Assembly: GCA_963576735.1 (NCBI GenBank)
Contig: OY755187.1
Coordinates: 682,001 to 746,000, forward strand
Origin: Bedellia somnulentella
Taxonomy: Eukaryota > Arthropoda > Insecta > Lepidoptera > Bedelliidae
Direction: 5' to 3'
Length of the DNA stretch: 64,000 bases
The notes below the pieces were generated by a model. That model saw nothing but the letters and a program-made list of their open reading frames with translations. It did no database searches and was not told the origin of the DNA. Both the position numbers and the translations under genes were made by a program. Of this stretch, positions 21,886 to 33,006 are shown one piece after another (the first letter of the stretch is position 1; each line of letters begins with the position of its first letter).

Positions 21886-22015
21886 GTAATAAGAGCATGT
21901 ATGAAAAGATTGATGGATGTAAACAAAGCTAGAGAGGTTTGTCAGGATCATACGAAGTGGCAATCGATATTCTCTGCCTACCCCAATGGGAACTAATGGC
22001 GTGAGTATATGTATG
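21886..22015 (+). mobile_element. RTE-like LINE 3' fragment 1
   Basis: Reads IRACMKRLMDVNKAREVCQD and TKWQSIFSAYPNGN, then the 3' tail with CCCCAATGGGAACTAATGG, CGTGAG and ATATGTATGTA. It is homologous to the longer fragments at 22714 and 25381. It is 5'-truncated. Assignment to the RTE group is from the remembered character of this C-terminus and tail, and is tentative. Confidence 0.65.
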
Positions 22016-22439
22016 TAATCAGGCAACTAAGTCCTCTGTCATATGTCAATGACATTCTGTGTGTTGAATAATGCCACAGAGTATGACTTTTCTCTGTGGG
22101 TAGCTCATATTGCCCCACTATAAGTGATGCTTGTAGACAGTCAATAAAAATAAAATTTGTGGTATTTTTATTTATTTCAGCACATCAAAATGAAATTGAT
22201 AAAATGGACAATGGTCAAACATTCAAATACTCAAGACACAGAAAATGTGAAGTTTTATTTTAATCAGTTTACTTGACAAAGACTAGTATATTTTTTTGTG
22301 CTTTCATTGTTTTATTTTCATCACCTTACATATTAGAAATAAATTATATTGCAGCAGTAGTAATGAATGTACTAAAATATGCAACTAGCATATGGGCAAC
22401 CGTTAGGTTTATTCCCTTTATCCTCCCTAAGGCGGATAT

Positions 22440-22511
22440 TTGGAAAAGCACATCCTTCTATCCACCCTGATCGGGGTGGATAGCTTTAATTCTCATGAAG
22501 TGCTTTTTCCG
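22440..22511. other. Extended stem-loop
   Basis: Inner stem CTATCCACCC / GGGTGGATAG (10 bp) around TGATCG, and an outer pairing GGAAAAGCAC / GTGCTTTTTCC, with an asymmetric internal loop. No gene or known ncRNA is recognised. It may be part of a small inverted-repeat element. Confidence 0.45.
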
Positions 22512-22713
22512 ATTTTCTAACCTGCCTACGTACAGTAACTTACAGAAAAAAGACCCTAAGTTGAGATTTGTCACAACGGTCATTTTAAATGGTTTTCATC
22601 CTTACTTACTAACCCTACAGGTCTTTACCTGCAATTTTATGATTATATTATCTAAAGTATATGAATGTTCACGAAGTTCCTAGGAAGTGAGATCCCTTAG
22701 AAGTATATTAATG

Positions 22714-23060
22714 TAAGGTTGTGTGATAGAGTGAGAAATAGTGTGATTCGTGAACGAGTAGGTGTGAAAGATGACGTAGTATGCAAGATAGAAAAAGGAA
22801 TGTTAAGGTGGTTTGGGCACATAGAGGATTGATGAAAATAAAGTAGCGAGAGATATATAGAGCCAATGTGGATGGGATTGTTATTGTTAGTAGAGGACGG
22901 CCTCGTAAAACGCTTCAAGACCAAATAGAAAAAGTTCTAATAAAGTGGGGGGTCCGAAGTGAGAAGAATAAAAGAGCATGTATGAGAAGAATAGTGAATG
23001 TATGGGAAGCAAGAGAGGTTTGTCAAGATCGTACTAAGTGCAACTCAACCATATCGGTTT
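22714..23060 (+). mobile_element. RTE-like LINE 3' fragment 2
   Basis: Decayed plus-strand copy reading LCDRVRNSVIRERVGVKDD, EKGMLRWFGHIED, SRGRPRKTLQDQIEKVL and KNKRACMRRI, then AREVCQDRTK. It is colinear with the minus-strand copy at 25423-25794. Frameshifts are present near 22830. Confidence 0.68.
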
Positions 23061-23145
23061 AGAAGTGCCTCAGGGTTTGAACCCTCATTGTCTGCACGAT
23101 AAGTAGTGTTCTGCCCACTGAACTATCACGGTTTATATAAAAAAC
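23061..23145 (-). mobile_element. S2-type SINE tRNA-derived head
   Basis: On the minus strand: ACCGTGATAGTTCAGTGGGC (A box) and GGGTTCAAACCCTG (B box), matching the head of the S2 SINE at 44188. Only the head remains. Confidence 0.65.
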
Positions 23146-23159
23146 TTGAATAGTACATT

Positions 23160-23300
23160 ACATGTACATACAACCATAACTCATGGCTGTAAATCCTGAA
23201 AAAGGTTTGCCAGGGATTTGAATTTATTTAGTAGCGACTTCTGGGAGTAGAGTGGAGAAAAAATATGAATGGTCGGTGATGCTTGGCTTATTTAACAATT
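23160..23300 (-). mobile_element. S1 SINE fragment
   Basis: Plus-strand text CTCATGGCTGTAAATCC, then GTAGAGTGGAGAAAA and GGTCGGTGATG, aligns with the reverse of the S1 SINE as seen at 37390-37520. It is diverged and truncated. Confidence 0.55.
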
Positions 23301-23389
23301 ATTTCCTCACCTAACTAAGAGAAATGTCTGAAGATTTTATTTCTAAGGGGTTAGGGATCTGTAGCTGTGATTATATTATGCATTCTAAG

Positions 23390-24130
23390 GGTTTTTTTTA
23401 AACATAATGGACACTGCCATGTCAATATATTTGATAAAATATCATGTATGTAAGAAAATGTATGAAAATCCAGGCTGCTGTTGTCAAAAACAATGACAGA
23501 CATATTTAAGACTAAGAGACAACAACAATATTTCAGTACATAAATACTGATAGACACAAGAAAATATATCTTTCATGGAGTTATGTGAACTAAAATACAT
23601 GGAGACATTAATTTTTTTTCAGAAACCAAATACAAATCAGTAGTTAAAAGAAATCATACTTTGAAAGCCTTTTATTATACTTACTAATGATTCCATTAAT
23701 GATAAAATGGCTTGATGTCATCAGGGCTCTGTGCAGTGTGTTTCTGGGCTAACACCAAAATACTCAATCATTTATTGCATTCAACAATGTATTGTGTATG
23801 TCAGTTCTTATTTATAGATAAATTCATAGTTCTACATTAAAGACCCGGTGGGGCACAGCAACTTGTTAAATATAAGTTATTTTATAATAAAACTAAATTG
23901 GAAAATAGGAGAGGAGGAGGAGGAAATTATATAGAAGAAATTATAACTTTCATGGTTATGGACTTTAAAAAGATGTGTGTTTGATGAGTTCTTACAGGTT
24001 CTCCTCACAACCATACACCTATCGTATGCAAAGTAGATGTGTGTTTTATCTTAAAAGTTACCATTTATCATTTAAAAAACATAGATTAATCTTTTTATTG
24101 TAAAGAAAATGAATATTTTATTTCATAATT
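23390..24130 (+). mobile_element. LINE-E 3' fragment (decayed)
   Basis: Aligns with the 3' end of LINE-E (53240-53745): GACACTGCCATGTCAATA, CATCATGTATGTAAGAAAA, TCATCAGGGCTCT and AAGATGTGTGTT with the following CAACCATACACC. It has no intact frame. It shows that LINE-E is older than its insertion in DT1 or was carried within it. Confidence 0.66.
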
Positions 24131-24249
24131 TTTATTATATTTAAAAATGAGGTGATTTACAATAAAAGTAATAAATTATTCCCTTATTTAATCCCAAAAA
24201 CTGATTCTTGATTGATGTATGAAAGACTATAAATCCAAATAAGGGAAAC

Positions 24250-24335
24250 CAGAGCTTCACATCTTGAATCTTCTGCTACTTCTGAAATTAGAGTGGAGAA
24301 AATTTGATAAGTTATTGATGGTTGTTGTTGCTTTT
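24250..24335 (-). mobile_element. S1 SINE fragment
   Basis: Short diverged match (TTCTGCTACTTCTGAAATTAG, GTGGAGAAAA, GTTATTGATGG) to the reverse of the S1 core. It is too short to set ends. Confidence 0.4.
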
Positions 24336-25189
24336 TTTTATCATATAACTTTTCACTTACTCAAATTTACGAAGCGGCTGATGTATTTCATATTCATAAG
24401 CTCTGGCTACCCAGAGATTAGATTAGGGATTGACAAACGTGATTCAATTATCCATTCTATTTCATCATATTGTCACAATACTGATATTGGATATAGTTGA
24501 AAATGGGTGACTTACAATTAAAGTATTTACTTTCCAAATTATGTATACTTACCAATTGAACATAGTACAAATATGATTTTAGTCCATTGGGAGGCATCAT
24601 GTATTACATCTTAAATATTAGGCAATTTATGTTTTGTCTTCAATTGATATACAATTTATTCCCATCTTAAATCCCATAACTATATCTTGATATGTGATAA
24701 ACTGAAATACAACATAACATATTTTTAATGAAAAATGTTGATAGACTATAAAGTAATAATTCAGAATTGCCGCTAAGCTATGTACTTTGGAAACTAAATA
24801 CTGTTTATTTTAGGAAGGTAAAATAAAATTGTTAGCAATAAGCAAATGAGGCACAATGAATAGTTGTAGTTATTACAGTGCATATTATGCCCATAAGATT
24901 TATTTAGTAGAATGAGGCACAAAGTGAGTAAGGGTATGGGGCTTTTTAAGTGGCGGTTGGCTAGAGATGGGTGATGTAGTCAACTTGTGTGTTGTTGGTA
25001 ACTGTTTGCCACAATAAACCACTATAAGCACAAAAATCAAATTTTACAATGTGGCTAATGATTTTTGTATTTGTAAAGTTCAAAAAAACATTTATAATAC
25101 AGAAACAAGTTAATATATTATATATAATGTATTTAATTGATTCTTTCATGTATTTCAAACAATGAGTTAACTTAAAACTTACCATAAAT

Positions 25190-25310
25190 GGGCTATGTGG
25201 CTGGAGGCCCATTGGGAATGATAGTTTTCTTTTATATTTTTTCCATTTAATTTCCAAAAGTGTTTGAGGAATTGTTAATTCTGAAGCTCTGGCTATGTCC
25301 AACTAGGATT
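25190..25310 (+). mobile_element. S1 SINE fragment
   Basis: Plus-strand text CCATTTAATTTCCAAAAGTG, TTTGAGGAATT and CTGAAGCTCTGGCTA matches the S1 copy at 49130-49180. It is truncated on both sides. Confidence 0.55.
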
Positions 25311-25380
25311 CATTTAACCATGACAGTATTGTATTGTAGAACTAATAAATTAATGAAGAAAGATAGGCTTCAGTTTTTCC

Positions 25381-25798
25381 TAACATACATACATACATAC
25401 ATACATACATATTCTCACGCCGTTAGTTCCCATTGGGGTAGGCAGAGACTATCGATCGCCACTTTGTACGATCCTGGCAAACCTCTCTGGCTTCGTTTAC
25501 ATCCATCAATCTTTTCAAACATGCTCTTTTATTCTTCATACTGCGGACTCCTGCCTTTTTGAGCACATGTTCTATTTGATCCAAATGTGTCCTCCGAGGT
25601 CGTCCTCTACTAACATTACCTTCCACATTGGCTCTATATATCTCTTTTACCAATTTACTGTCATCCATCCTCTCTATGTGCCCAAACCATCTCAACATTC
25701 CTTTTTCTATCTTTCTTACAATATCATCCTTTACACCACACCTTTCACGAATCACATCATTCCTCACACGATCACATAACCTTACATTACACACTTTT
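25381..25798 (-). mobile_element. RTE-like LINE 3' fragment 3
   Basis: The best-preserved copy: 123-residue minus-strand frame (25423-25794) with LCDRVRNDVIRERCGVKDD, KGMLRWFGHIERMDDSKL, GRPRRTHLDQIEHVLKKAG and NKRACLKRLMDVNEAREVC, ending SAYPNGN. It is the very C-terminus of a LINE ORF2, beyond RT. The 3' tail follows (complement of 25383-25422), with the ATGT repeat (CATA on the plus strand, 25383-25411). Confidence 0.72.
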
Positions 25799-27220
25799 TC
25801 ATAAATGTTACATATTATGGGGTTATCATGGAGATGAACAGTGATATTGCAGTATTTCCATAATTAAAGATAAATAATAATAATAATAATAATAAAAGCA
25901 TTTATTTGTCTTTCTTCAAACACATGACATGAAATAAACAATTACGAAACGAAAAATTATAAAAGACAAAATGGTCCAGAGCTCGTTCTATCCGCAGCAA
26001 GCAGATAGTTTCGATTTTCAGATCTGGCCAAAAATTTATAACTAAAAATTACTATATACAAAACTTAAGTCTAGCTTATAACTAATTCATACAAAAACAC
26101 AAACAATTGAGCACTCAAAAAATAATAATATTTACAAAAACTAATAAACAATCACCTAATTAAAACATAATTATAATATACGTGTTAACAATTTGCAGGC
26201 GATTAAATATTAACATATGTTTACATATAATACACAATTTTGTATGTATATACTTATACATACACATCACAAACACTATCATAAATGAATATAGATGATA
26301 AAAATTACACGTATAAATAATATATAGTATATATATATATATACAAACTTACACATATATATTCATACATACACATACACACACATACATATACATACAC
26401 ATGTATATCTATATTTTAAACAACTTAGACGGAATAACGTCAAGGTGGGGGTGAATAAGATCCTTGCATTTGTTATAATATTATTATGTTCAATAAGTTA
26501 GATAAGAAGAAAATTTCTTAGCTTAGAGTATTTTGTAATTGGGCTTTACATTTTGTTAAAACTGTTTCATGATAACAAAGGGTGGCTGGGACTATAAAGA
26601 TAATAATTAATAATTTTACATTTATTGAATTGAGGAAATATACAATACACAAATATACTATCGCCATTTTTTTCCATTGGAGAAGCCAGAGACTATCACT
26701 AGCCACTTTATTTTGTTTTATACTTTGTAAATACACTTACCTCTTATTTCACTTTAACCATAGTTCTCGTGTTATGCCACAGTTTTTCTTAAAAGCTATC
26801 CAAACGGATAATATCATCATTAGAAATATTGTTATTGGATTCTATATGGTCTTCTTCTTAATCTTTATACTGGCAGTGGCAGACCCAAAGGATTAATTAA
26901 ATAGCAATTGGGTCGTAACGTAAGGTTGCTATGTCATATGTTCATTCATGTATAGTTGTAAATTATCACCATCCACACAATTATTGAAGAGGAAATACAT
27001 TTTTCTAAAGTTCGACGGCACAACTTAGTGTTATAATTAGTATTTTATTCACAAAATTTTTTCACTACACTACAAATGAAGTAAAACTAGTGCACCTTTT
27101 GAGCAAAATCAAAGAAAGTACTATCAACAATCATCTATCGACACCCGCAAAGCACCACGATAAAACTTTATAAGTTTTCGTCATCCAAATGTCAGAAATC
27201 GAAAACTTTGGTGCATTACA
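25799..27220. other. Non-coding part of DT1 with LINE tail and simple repeats
   Basis: An AAT-repeat (about 25868-25895) followed by AAGCATTTATTTGTC looks like the 3' tail of a minus-strand LINE. TA and CATA-type simple repeats lie at 26320-26400. An S1-like scrap is near 26675-26715. No gene is recognised. Confidence 0.5.
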
Positions 27221-27427
27221 AAGTGCCTCGTGCTCGCAAATATCGATATTATTCAATAAATCGATGAAAACATTCGGTCTATGACGTCACTTACGTCGAG
27301 GCATTCGATAACATTGCGCCTCGTGCTCGCAGTCAATGTTTTGAGATATGGTATACAAGGACAAGTGATAAAATCTCCGTATCACGTCCTTTATCGATCT
27401 TATAAAAAGCTCGTGCTTGCCCCGCAG

Positions 27428-28886
27428 ATAAGTAAAATCGACTGGAGCTCCATATATAACTATTCGAACCCCAATGATATTACAAACATAATAAATGACA
27501 ATTTCACGCAGGTATACGATTGATGCGAGTATAATGTGACTTTAAATAACAATATTAAAAAACAAAACAAATGGATTACTGATAAATTAGTGTATATGTC
27601 AAAAAAAAAGAAAGAGCTTCTGAATATATGGTTAAGTGATACTAATAATATGCAGAACAAACTTATTTACAATAAATATAGAAATAATACTAATAGATGT
27701 ATTGCCAAGGCAAAAAATAGATCAATAAAAAGAGAAATTTGTAATAACTTTAGAAATAAGAAGGAAATGTGGAAAATAATAAATAGATTATGTGGAAAAA
27801 TTACCAAAACCATAGATGACATACTCATCAGATCTTTTAAACTAAATCCTAAGAGTTTATGTAATAAGTTTGCTGAGGACTTTGAGGAAAATGTAAATAA
27901 AGTGCAGTCTTCCTGTATGGTGCCATTGCTTGACAGAGATACCTATATTAATAATTCGTCCGTGTCCTTTCGATTAAATAAAATACATAGCGACACAACT
28001 TTAAAAATAATTCAAAGTTTAAATGATAAAAAGAGCCCGGGCCTAGATAAAATTCGGGTGAAGATCATGACGTGACAGTGGCACAGAGGATGATGCAAGA
28101 AAACTACGACGCGCTGTGTTCGTGGGCCCACGACTTGGGTCTTTCGATAAATAAGGAAAAAACTAAGCTGATGCATATCCATTCCCCATATCTTAAAAGT
28201 AGTGTACTACCAAAAGTGATAGCGCACGACCACCAGCTCTGCATACACGCCCGTCCTCATGCCACTGCAACGCACTTGATCTAGTAGACAAGCATATGTA
28301 CCTGGGACTAGTTGTTGATCATAAATTTAACTGGGGACCCCATGTGGAACACGTGTGCGACAAGCTGAGAGCAATTCTATCAAAACTAAGTATAATGAAA
28401 TGTAAATTGCCTTACCAGACCCTAAGGCTCTTGTATATGGCATTAGCAGACTCAGTAATCAGTTATGGTATCCCTAGTTATGGCAGAACATACAAAACCT
28501 ATCTACAAAATATATATGACCTACAATTAGGACTCCTGAAAGTAATTGTTCCCTATAAAATAAAATGTAAATTTAAAAACAATTATAACGATTTATTCCA
28601 ATATTGTAAAATTATTAATGTTTACGATAAAGTTAAGATTGCAATTGTATCGGAGTATCATAGTCAAATCCAATCGCTCACTAAAGTAACAAGAACTAAT
28701 AACCTTAGACCACTGAATTATCTGCCACTGTATGTATGTCCGACTAGTAGTAATGAATACGGGAGGAGGGTGTGGACTCACATATTGCCTCATATACTTA
28801 ACCAATTGCCTAAGCAACTAAGTCTTGACCTTATTAATTTAAAAAAAAAACAAAATGAAAAGTGTATTAAAAAAATACTTTATTGA
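27428..28886 (+). pseudogene. LINE-PHD ORF2: linker and RT C-terminal part, palm deleted
   Basis: Starts right after DT1 with ISKIDWSSIYNYSNPN. The linker to RT (27536-28075) ends in LNDKKSPGLDKIRVKI, the first RT block. At about 28072 the text jumps to EKTKLMHIHSP and YLGLVVDHKFNWGPHVEHV, regions that lie beyond YADD. Fingers and palm, including both catalytic blocks, are therefore missing. The C-terminus (28296-28886) reads YGIPSYGRTYKTYLQNIYD and NEYGRRVWTHILPHILNQLP. Confidence 0.8.
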
Positions 28887-30060
28887 TGGTAAATGTGTGA
28901 ACCCTTCGCCCTCCACCTCTAAATAAAAAAGATATTTTAATTATAAATTTATTACATTTTAAATCCAGTCCAGTAAATATTGCAAAATCTTATAATAGAC
29001 TCCCTAGGGGCGACAATCTAGTGATAATAGTAATAAGATTAATACCCCTTTGTATTAAAATCATAAATGTTAAAAACCTTTAAAATAAATAGTTTCATTT
29101 TTTTTTATTTTTTTTCAAAGCTGAAAATGGTTTCAAAATTTGTTTATTGGATTGAATCCGCTAGTATACCTGCGCCTAGTTCAGGATATTATATATATAT
29201 ATATATATATTACATTATTGCTGATATCATATTTACAGATCATAATTATATATTATACATTTTGTTTCTATTAACCTTAAAAAAACACTGCTTTTCTGTC
29301 TGAGATTTGCTAACAAATTCCGTTCAGAAAACTTGTGGTGATTAACAGGCTCAAAATTATATGTACGTTACAATGAGTTGTTGCAGTTTGATCACATTTA
29401 GTTTATAGATAGTCTTATTGTTGTTTCTTTTCCATATTTTTATCAGATCTTCAAATATTATTTAAATTCATTGTTGTTATATTTTTCATTGTAAATATTC
29501 GATATCTTTTTTTTTTTTTATGACTATTTCACATTTTACGACTGCATTGATTTTATGATACAATAATAAAAAGTATACATATGTAATGTTATATAATAGA
29601 TAGATAATCCATCTCATTACAACTAACATTATGTACCATAATGTATTATTATAATACAGTATTTACATCATAATCCTCAATGTCACAACTTGTATCGTCA
29701 ACATTTCATGAAAGGTTCTATGTATAAAGCGGTTGTTCTTTATACTAGACTCTTTACTTCTGTAACGTAGGTGTTAAGTAAACAAGATTCCATTTTACGT
29801 GCATTCTTTGCATATAACATTCCAACTTATATAATAATAACAATAGATAATAAAGTTAATACATACTCATTCTATTTATATAAACAACATATTTATATAC
29901 AGCTATTGATATGCTATCCATTTTATATCGATTAATCGTAGGAGACTGCAGAGCGCGATATCGCATCCCATTTGCTTCGTATCGGGCATGTGTTGTCGAA
30001 GCTGTTATACGAGTAATCGACTCTATCTAGTTTAGCTGCCTTTCAGTTGATGCATGCCGG
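28887..30060. other. AT-rich non-coding stretch after LINE-PHD
   Basis: LINE-PHD 3' UTR to about 29000, a TA microsatellite (29189-29210), a T-run near 29510, then AT-rich DNA with no open frame above background. No gene is seen. Confidence 0.55.
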
Positions 30061-30079
30061 AGCGGTTCTGGCTAACCAG

Positions 30080-30991
30080 TGCTCGCACTAAGAGCGCTGG
30101 TGCGTCCCGCCACAGTGCGAACACAATTCAGCTGGTGCCTGACAAAGTCTTCTAACGTGTCCGAAACCTAGACACTTGGTGCACTGCACCAGTGGCGACT
30201 GGTCGGCGACATGGACTCGCTGCAACGGAAGGTAAAGTTTGCCGATTTCTATCGCTGCTTTCCACATCTGTGGAGAAACGGCGACCACGACGTGGCAGCT
30301 GTTGGGATTCTTCATTTTCTTTCTATATTTTATCCTCGCTCTAATTGTTCAGCCGGAATTTCTTGGAAAGCCTCCTCATTGTAAGTTCCCAATATGGCCT
30401 CAAGTACTTCCTCATCGGTAGTTTCAGTTCGAACTTCCTTCAGTATCAAAAGCGGGTCTTTGTTCGTCGCCTTTTCTACCGTGAGTTCAGGGTTTTCTTG
30501 CAATAGGTTCTTCACTCTGAGGATCCTCTCTTCAGAGGTGCACCCGATAATCACTTTTTGATTCTTGGCCATTCGAATCCTATCAATCTTTACTCCTTTT
30601 TGTATCGAGTTAAGAGTGACGAGCTCATCGCACGTCTCCATACCAGTAGATGAGACCACAATGGAGTGCATTGTTTCTATTTCTGGGATTCTATTACTAT
30701 TTTGGAGGCGTTCGCAATTGTGTGGGGCATTTTGGAGTTTTGTAACATGTGTTCTAGCCTTGATTGGGCCAGATCCTGTACTATGTCGTACAGACTGTCA
30801 AGGCTGGCTTGTACATTTGACTTAATCGAGCTTTTCAAGTTGCCAGAGTCTTTCAGCTCGTTTTTGGCTTTTTGATGGTGCTTTTTGCCCTTCCCGTGAC
30901 CCCTTCTAGTTTTTCATCCAGGTTTTTCGCGGTATCTTCCAGCTGATCAAATGTTAGTTTGTTAAGGGAGGCGCGGAAATTTGCCTTTGCC
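30080..30991 (-). pseudogene. LINE-RH ORF1 (gag) fragment
   Basis: Starts at ATG (complement of 30989-30991) with MAKANFRASLTNKLTFDQL, then a shifted frame with a helical stretch, then HSIVVSSTGMETCDEL, RMAKNQKVIIGCTSEE, NKDPLLILKEVRTET, and knuckles CTKCLGFGHVRRLC and CSHCGGTH. It is homologous to the gags of copies A and C. At least two frameshifts are present (near 30890 and 30325). It is cut at about 30060 on its 3' side and at the assembly gap on its 5' side. Confidence 0.8.
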
Positions 30992-31017
30992 ATTATGACA
31001 ATTTAATAAAAATGAGA

Positions 31018-31217
31018 NNNNNNNNNNNNNNNNNNNNNNNNNNNNNNNNNNNNNNNNNNNNNNNNNNNNNNNNNNNNNNNNNNNNNNNNNNNNNNNNNNN
31101 NNNNNNNNNNNNNNNNNNNNNNNNNNNNNNNNNNNNNNNNNNNNNNNNNNNNNNNNNNNNNNNNNNNNNNNNNNNNNNNNNNNNNNNNNNNNNNNNNNNN
31201 NNNNNNNNNNNNNNNNN
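31018..31217. other. Assembly gap (200 N)
   Basis: 200 undefined bases of round size, probably a placeholder. The gap directly adjoins the 315-bp repeat array, a likely cause of the assembly break. Confidence 0.99.
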
Positions 31218-32410
31218 CAAATATTGGAAACGCCTAACTATCACATAATTTAATGTTTTTTGACATGAATTCCTCATGTGGGGATTATTACTCATAAATA
31301 AAAGATGTTATTAAAGGAAAGAAAAATTTCGACACTGGCGGGGTTAAAACCCGCGACCCTCGGGTATACGCCCCCGTCGCTCTGCCAACTGAGCTACAGT
31401 GTCAGTTGGCATCCAGCGCGAAATTTCTCTATCCTTTGTTTCTTTTTTACACGTTCAAGTAGTGTTTGCGTTTCCTACCTCCAACATTTGCATTCTATCT
31501 GAAAAGGTAGACAAGTGGCCGTCCGAATTAGTTAAAAATTCGGAGGTAGGAAACGCAAACACTACTTGAACGTGTAAAAAAGAAACAAAGGATAGAGAAA
31601 TTTCGCGCTGGATGCCAACTGACACTGTAGCTCAGTTGGCAGAGCGACGGGGGCGTATACCCGAGGGTCGCGGGTTCGAACCCCGCCAGTGTCGAAAAAT
31701 TTTTCTTTCCTTTAATAACATCTTTTATTTATGAGTAATAATCCCCACATGAGGAATTCATGTCAAAAAACATTAAATTATGTGATAGTTAGGCGTTTCC
31801 AACATTTGCATTCTATCTGAAAAGGTAGACAAGTGGCCGTCCGAATTAGTTAAAATTCGGAGGTAGGAAACGCAAACACTACTTGAACGTGTAAAAAAGA
31901 AACAAAGGATAGAGAAATTTCGCGCTGGATGCCAACTGACACTGTAGCTCAGTTGGCAGAGCGACGGGGGCGTATACCCGAGGGTCGCGGGTTCGAACCC
32001 CGCCAGTGTCGAAATTTTTCTTTCCTTTAATAACATCTTTTATTTATGAGTAATAATCCCCACATGAGGAATTCATGTCAAAAAACATTAAATTATGTGA
32101 TAGTTAGGCGTTTCCAACATTTGCATTCTATCTGAAAAGGTAGACAAGTGGCCGTCCGAATTAGTTAAAATTCGGAGGTAGGAAACGCAAACACTACTTG
32201 AACGTGTAAAAAAGAAACAAAGGATAGAGAAATTTCGCGCTGGATGCCAACTGACACTGTAGCTCAGTTGGCAGAGCGACGGGGGCGTATACCCGAGGGT
32301 CGCGGGTTCGAACCCCGCCAGTGTCGAAATTTTTCTTTCCTTTAATAACATCTTTTATTTATGAGTAATAATCCCCACATGAGGAATTCATGTCAAAAAA
32401 CATTAAATTA
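31218..32410. repeat. 315-bp repeat array with a tRNA-like module
   Basis: One minus-oriented copy (31218 to about 31484) is joined head-to-head to three plus-oriented copies (about 31485-31780, 31781-32095, 32096-32410). The last two have a period of exactly 315 and are nearly identical. Each holds a 73-base tRNA-like module (31331-31403 minus; 31621-31694, 31938-32010 and 32253-32325 plus): a 7-bp acceptor stem GACACTG/CAGTGTC, D arm GCTC/GAGC, T arm GCGGG-TTCGAAC-CCCGC, and A and B boxes. The anticodon arm folds only 4 bp with an 8-base loop, so a working tRNA is unlikely. The palindrome CATGAGGAATTCATG closes the unit. Confidence 0.88.
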
Positions 32411-33006
32411 TGCTAAATATATGGTTCTTATAAATTCGGGTCTTAATCCCCAGCTGATTCTTGCAGCTCTTGCGAGGCATTTGTAGATGTTGGCTACTTT
32501 TCTACATACTTCGGAGACGTGTCTCTGGAAGGTCAGTTTATGGTCGATGGTGACACCCAGTATTTTGATGTGGTCTACTATGTCGATGGGTATCGTGCCC
32601 ATAGTTACAACTAGTTGATCGAATTTTAGCTTCTTTGTGATCACCATTGCTTTTGTTTTTTGAGGTGCAAATTCCAGCTTGTTCCTGCGGCCCCATCGAT
32701 TTGCAGCACTTCGTTAGCTTGAGCCTGTATTCTAGGAACCTCTTTCCCGGAAATAACCAACACAATATCGTCCGCGAATGCCTGCACATGAACACTCTTT
32801 TCCTCCAAGGCATCCAACAAAGGGTCCAAGAGAATGTTCCAAAAAGTCGGCCCACCAATACTACCCTGAACGCACCCCTTTGTTGCGATATGAGTAACCT
32901 CCTCATTTGCGTATCTCACGCGGACTCTTCAGTCATCGAGGTAGTTGCTCACCAGTTTGCGCAGGTTCTCGGTCGAATAGTAAGTTCCACAAAGCGGGTC
33001 CGCTGA
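32411..33006 (-). pseudogene. LINE-RH reverse transcriptase fragment
   Basis: Minus-strand RT piece: GCVQGSIGGPTFWNILLDPL, VQAFADDIVLVISGK (intact FADD) and FDQLVVTMGTIPIDIVDHIK, then LGVTIDHKLTFQRHVSEVC. It is the same family as copies A-C. The 3' side is cut by the tRNA-like array at 32411 and the 5' side at about 33006. It is separate from the gag fragment at 30.1-31.0 kb, since its order on the minus strand would otherwise be reversed. Confidence 0.82.

Larger units (their letters stand above)
20084..27424. mobile_element. DT1: 7.34-kb inverted-repeat element without visible transposase
   Basis: Ends in a perfect 16-bp terminal inverted repeat CGGGGCAAGCACGAGC (20084-20099) and its complement (27409-27424), flanked by CAG (20081-20083 and 27425-27427). 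The subterminal motif GCGAGCACGAGGC occurs at 20165 and, inverted, at 27225 and 27318. A 3-base duplication and these ends fit a DNA transposon; the superfamily is not assigned. Inside are RTE-like LINE tails, SINE pieces and a LINE-E fragment, but no transposase-like frame. Splice-like signals (GTAAGTAT at 20572, GGTATG at 20930, a pyrimidine tract plus CAG at 21623) are present without supporting open frames. No gene is seen in 20.24-21.88 kb or 24.34-25.19 kb. Confidence 0.8.
18000..29000 (+). mobile_element. LINE-PHD, non-LTR element split by DT1
   Basis: Plus-strand non-LTR retrotransposon with ORF1 (PHD finger, coiled coil, FP25-like domain), then ORF2 (endonuclease, RT). DT1 interrupts it in the EN-RT linker at 20084-27424. 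Joining the flanks restores an uninterrupted frame (VWDQ before, ISKIDW after) with one copy of CAG. The RT palm is deleted. It is jockey/CR1-like in RT style; the PHD plus FP25-type ORF1 is a combination I associate with lepidopteran elements. Confidence 0.82.

Noticed and set aside
26320..26400. Possible regulatory region rich in TA and CATA
   Set aside because: Plain microsatellite sequence with no supporting elements.
30993..31295. Open frames across the N gap
   Set aside because: They consist mainly of undefined residues.
31621..31694. Functional tRNA gene
   Set aside because: The acceptor, D and T arms are good, but the anticodon arm pairs over only 4 bp with an 8-base loop and no proper U33/anticodon placement; it is repeated with a SINE-like unit.
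31773..32351. Repeated 87-residue frames beginning MLLKERKISTLAGFEPAT
   Set aside because: They are the antisense of the tRNA-like repeat unit; identical frames arise in every copy simply because the DNA is repeated.
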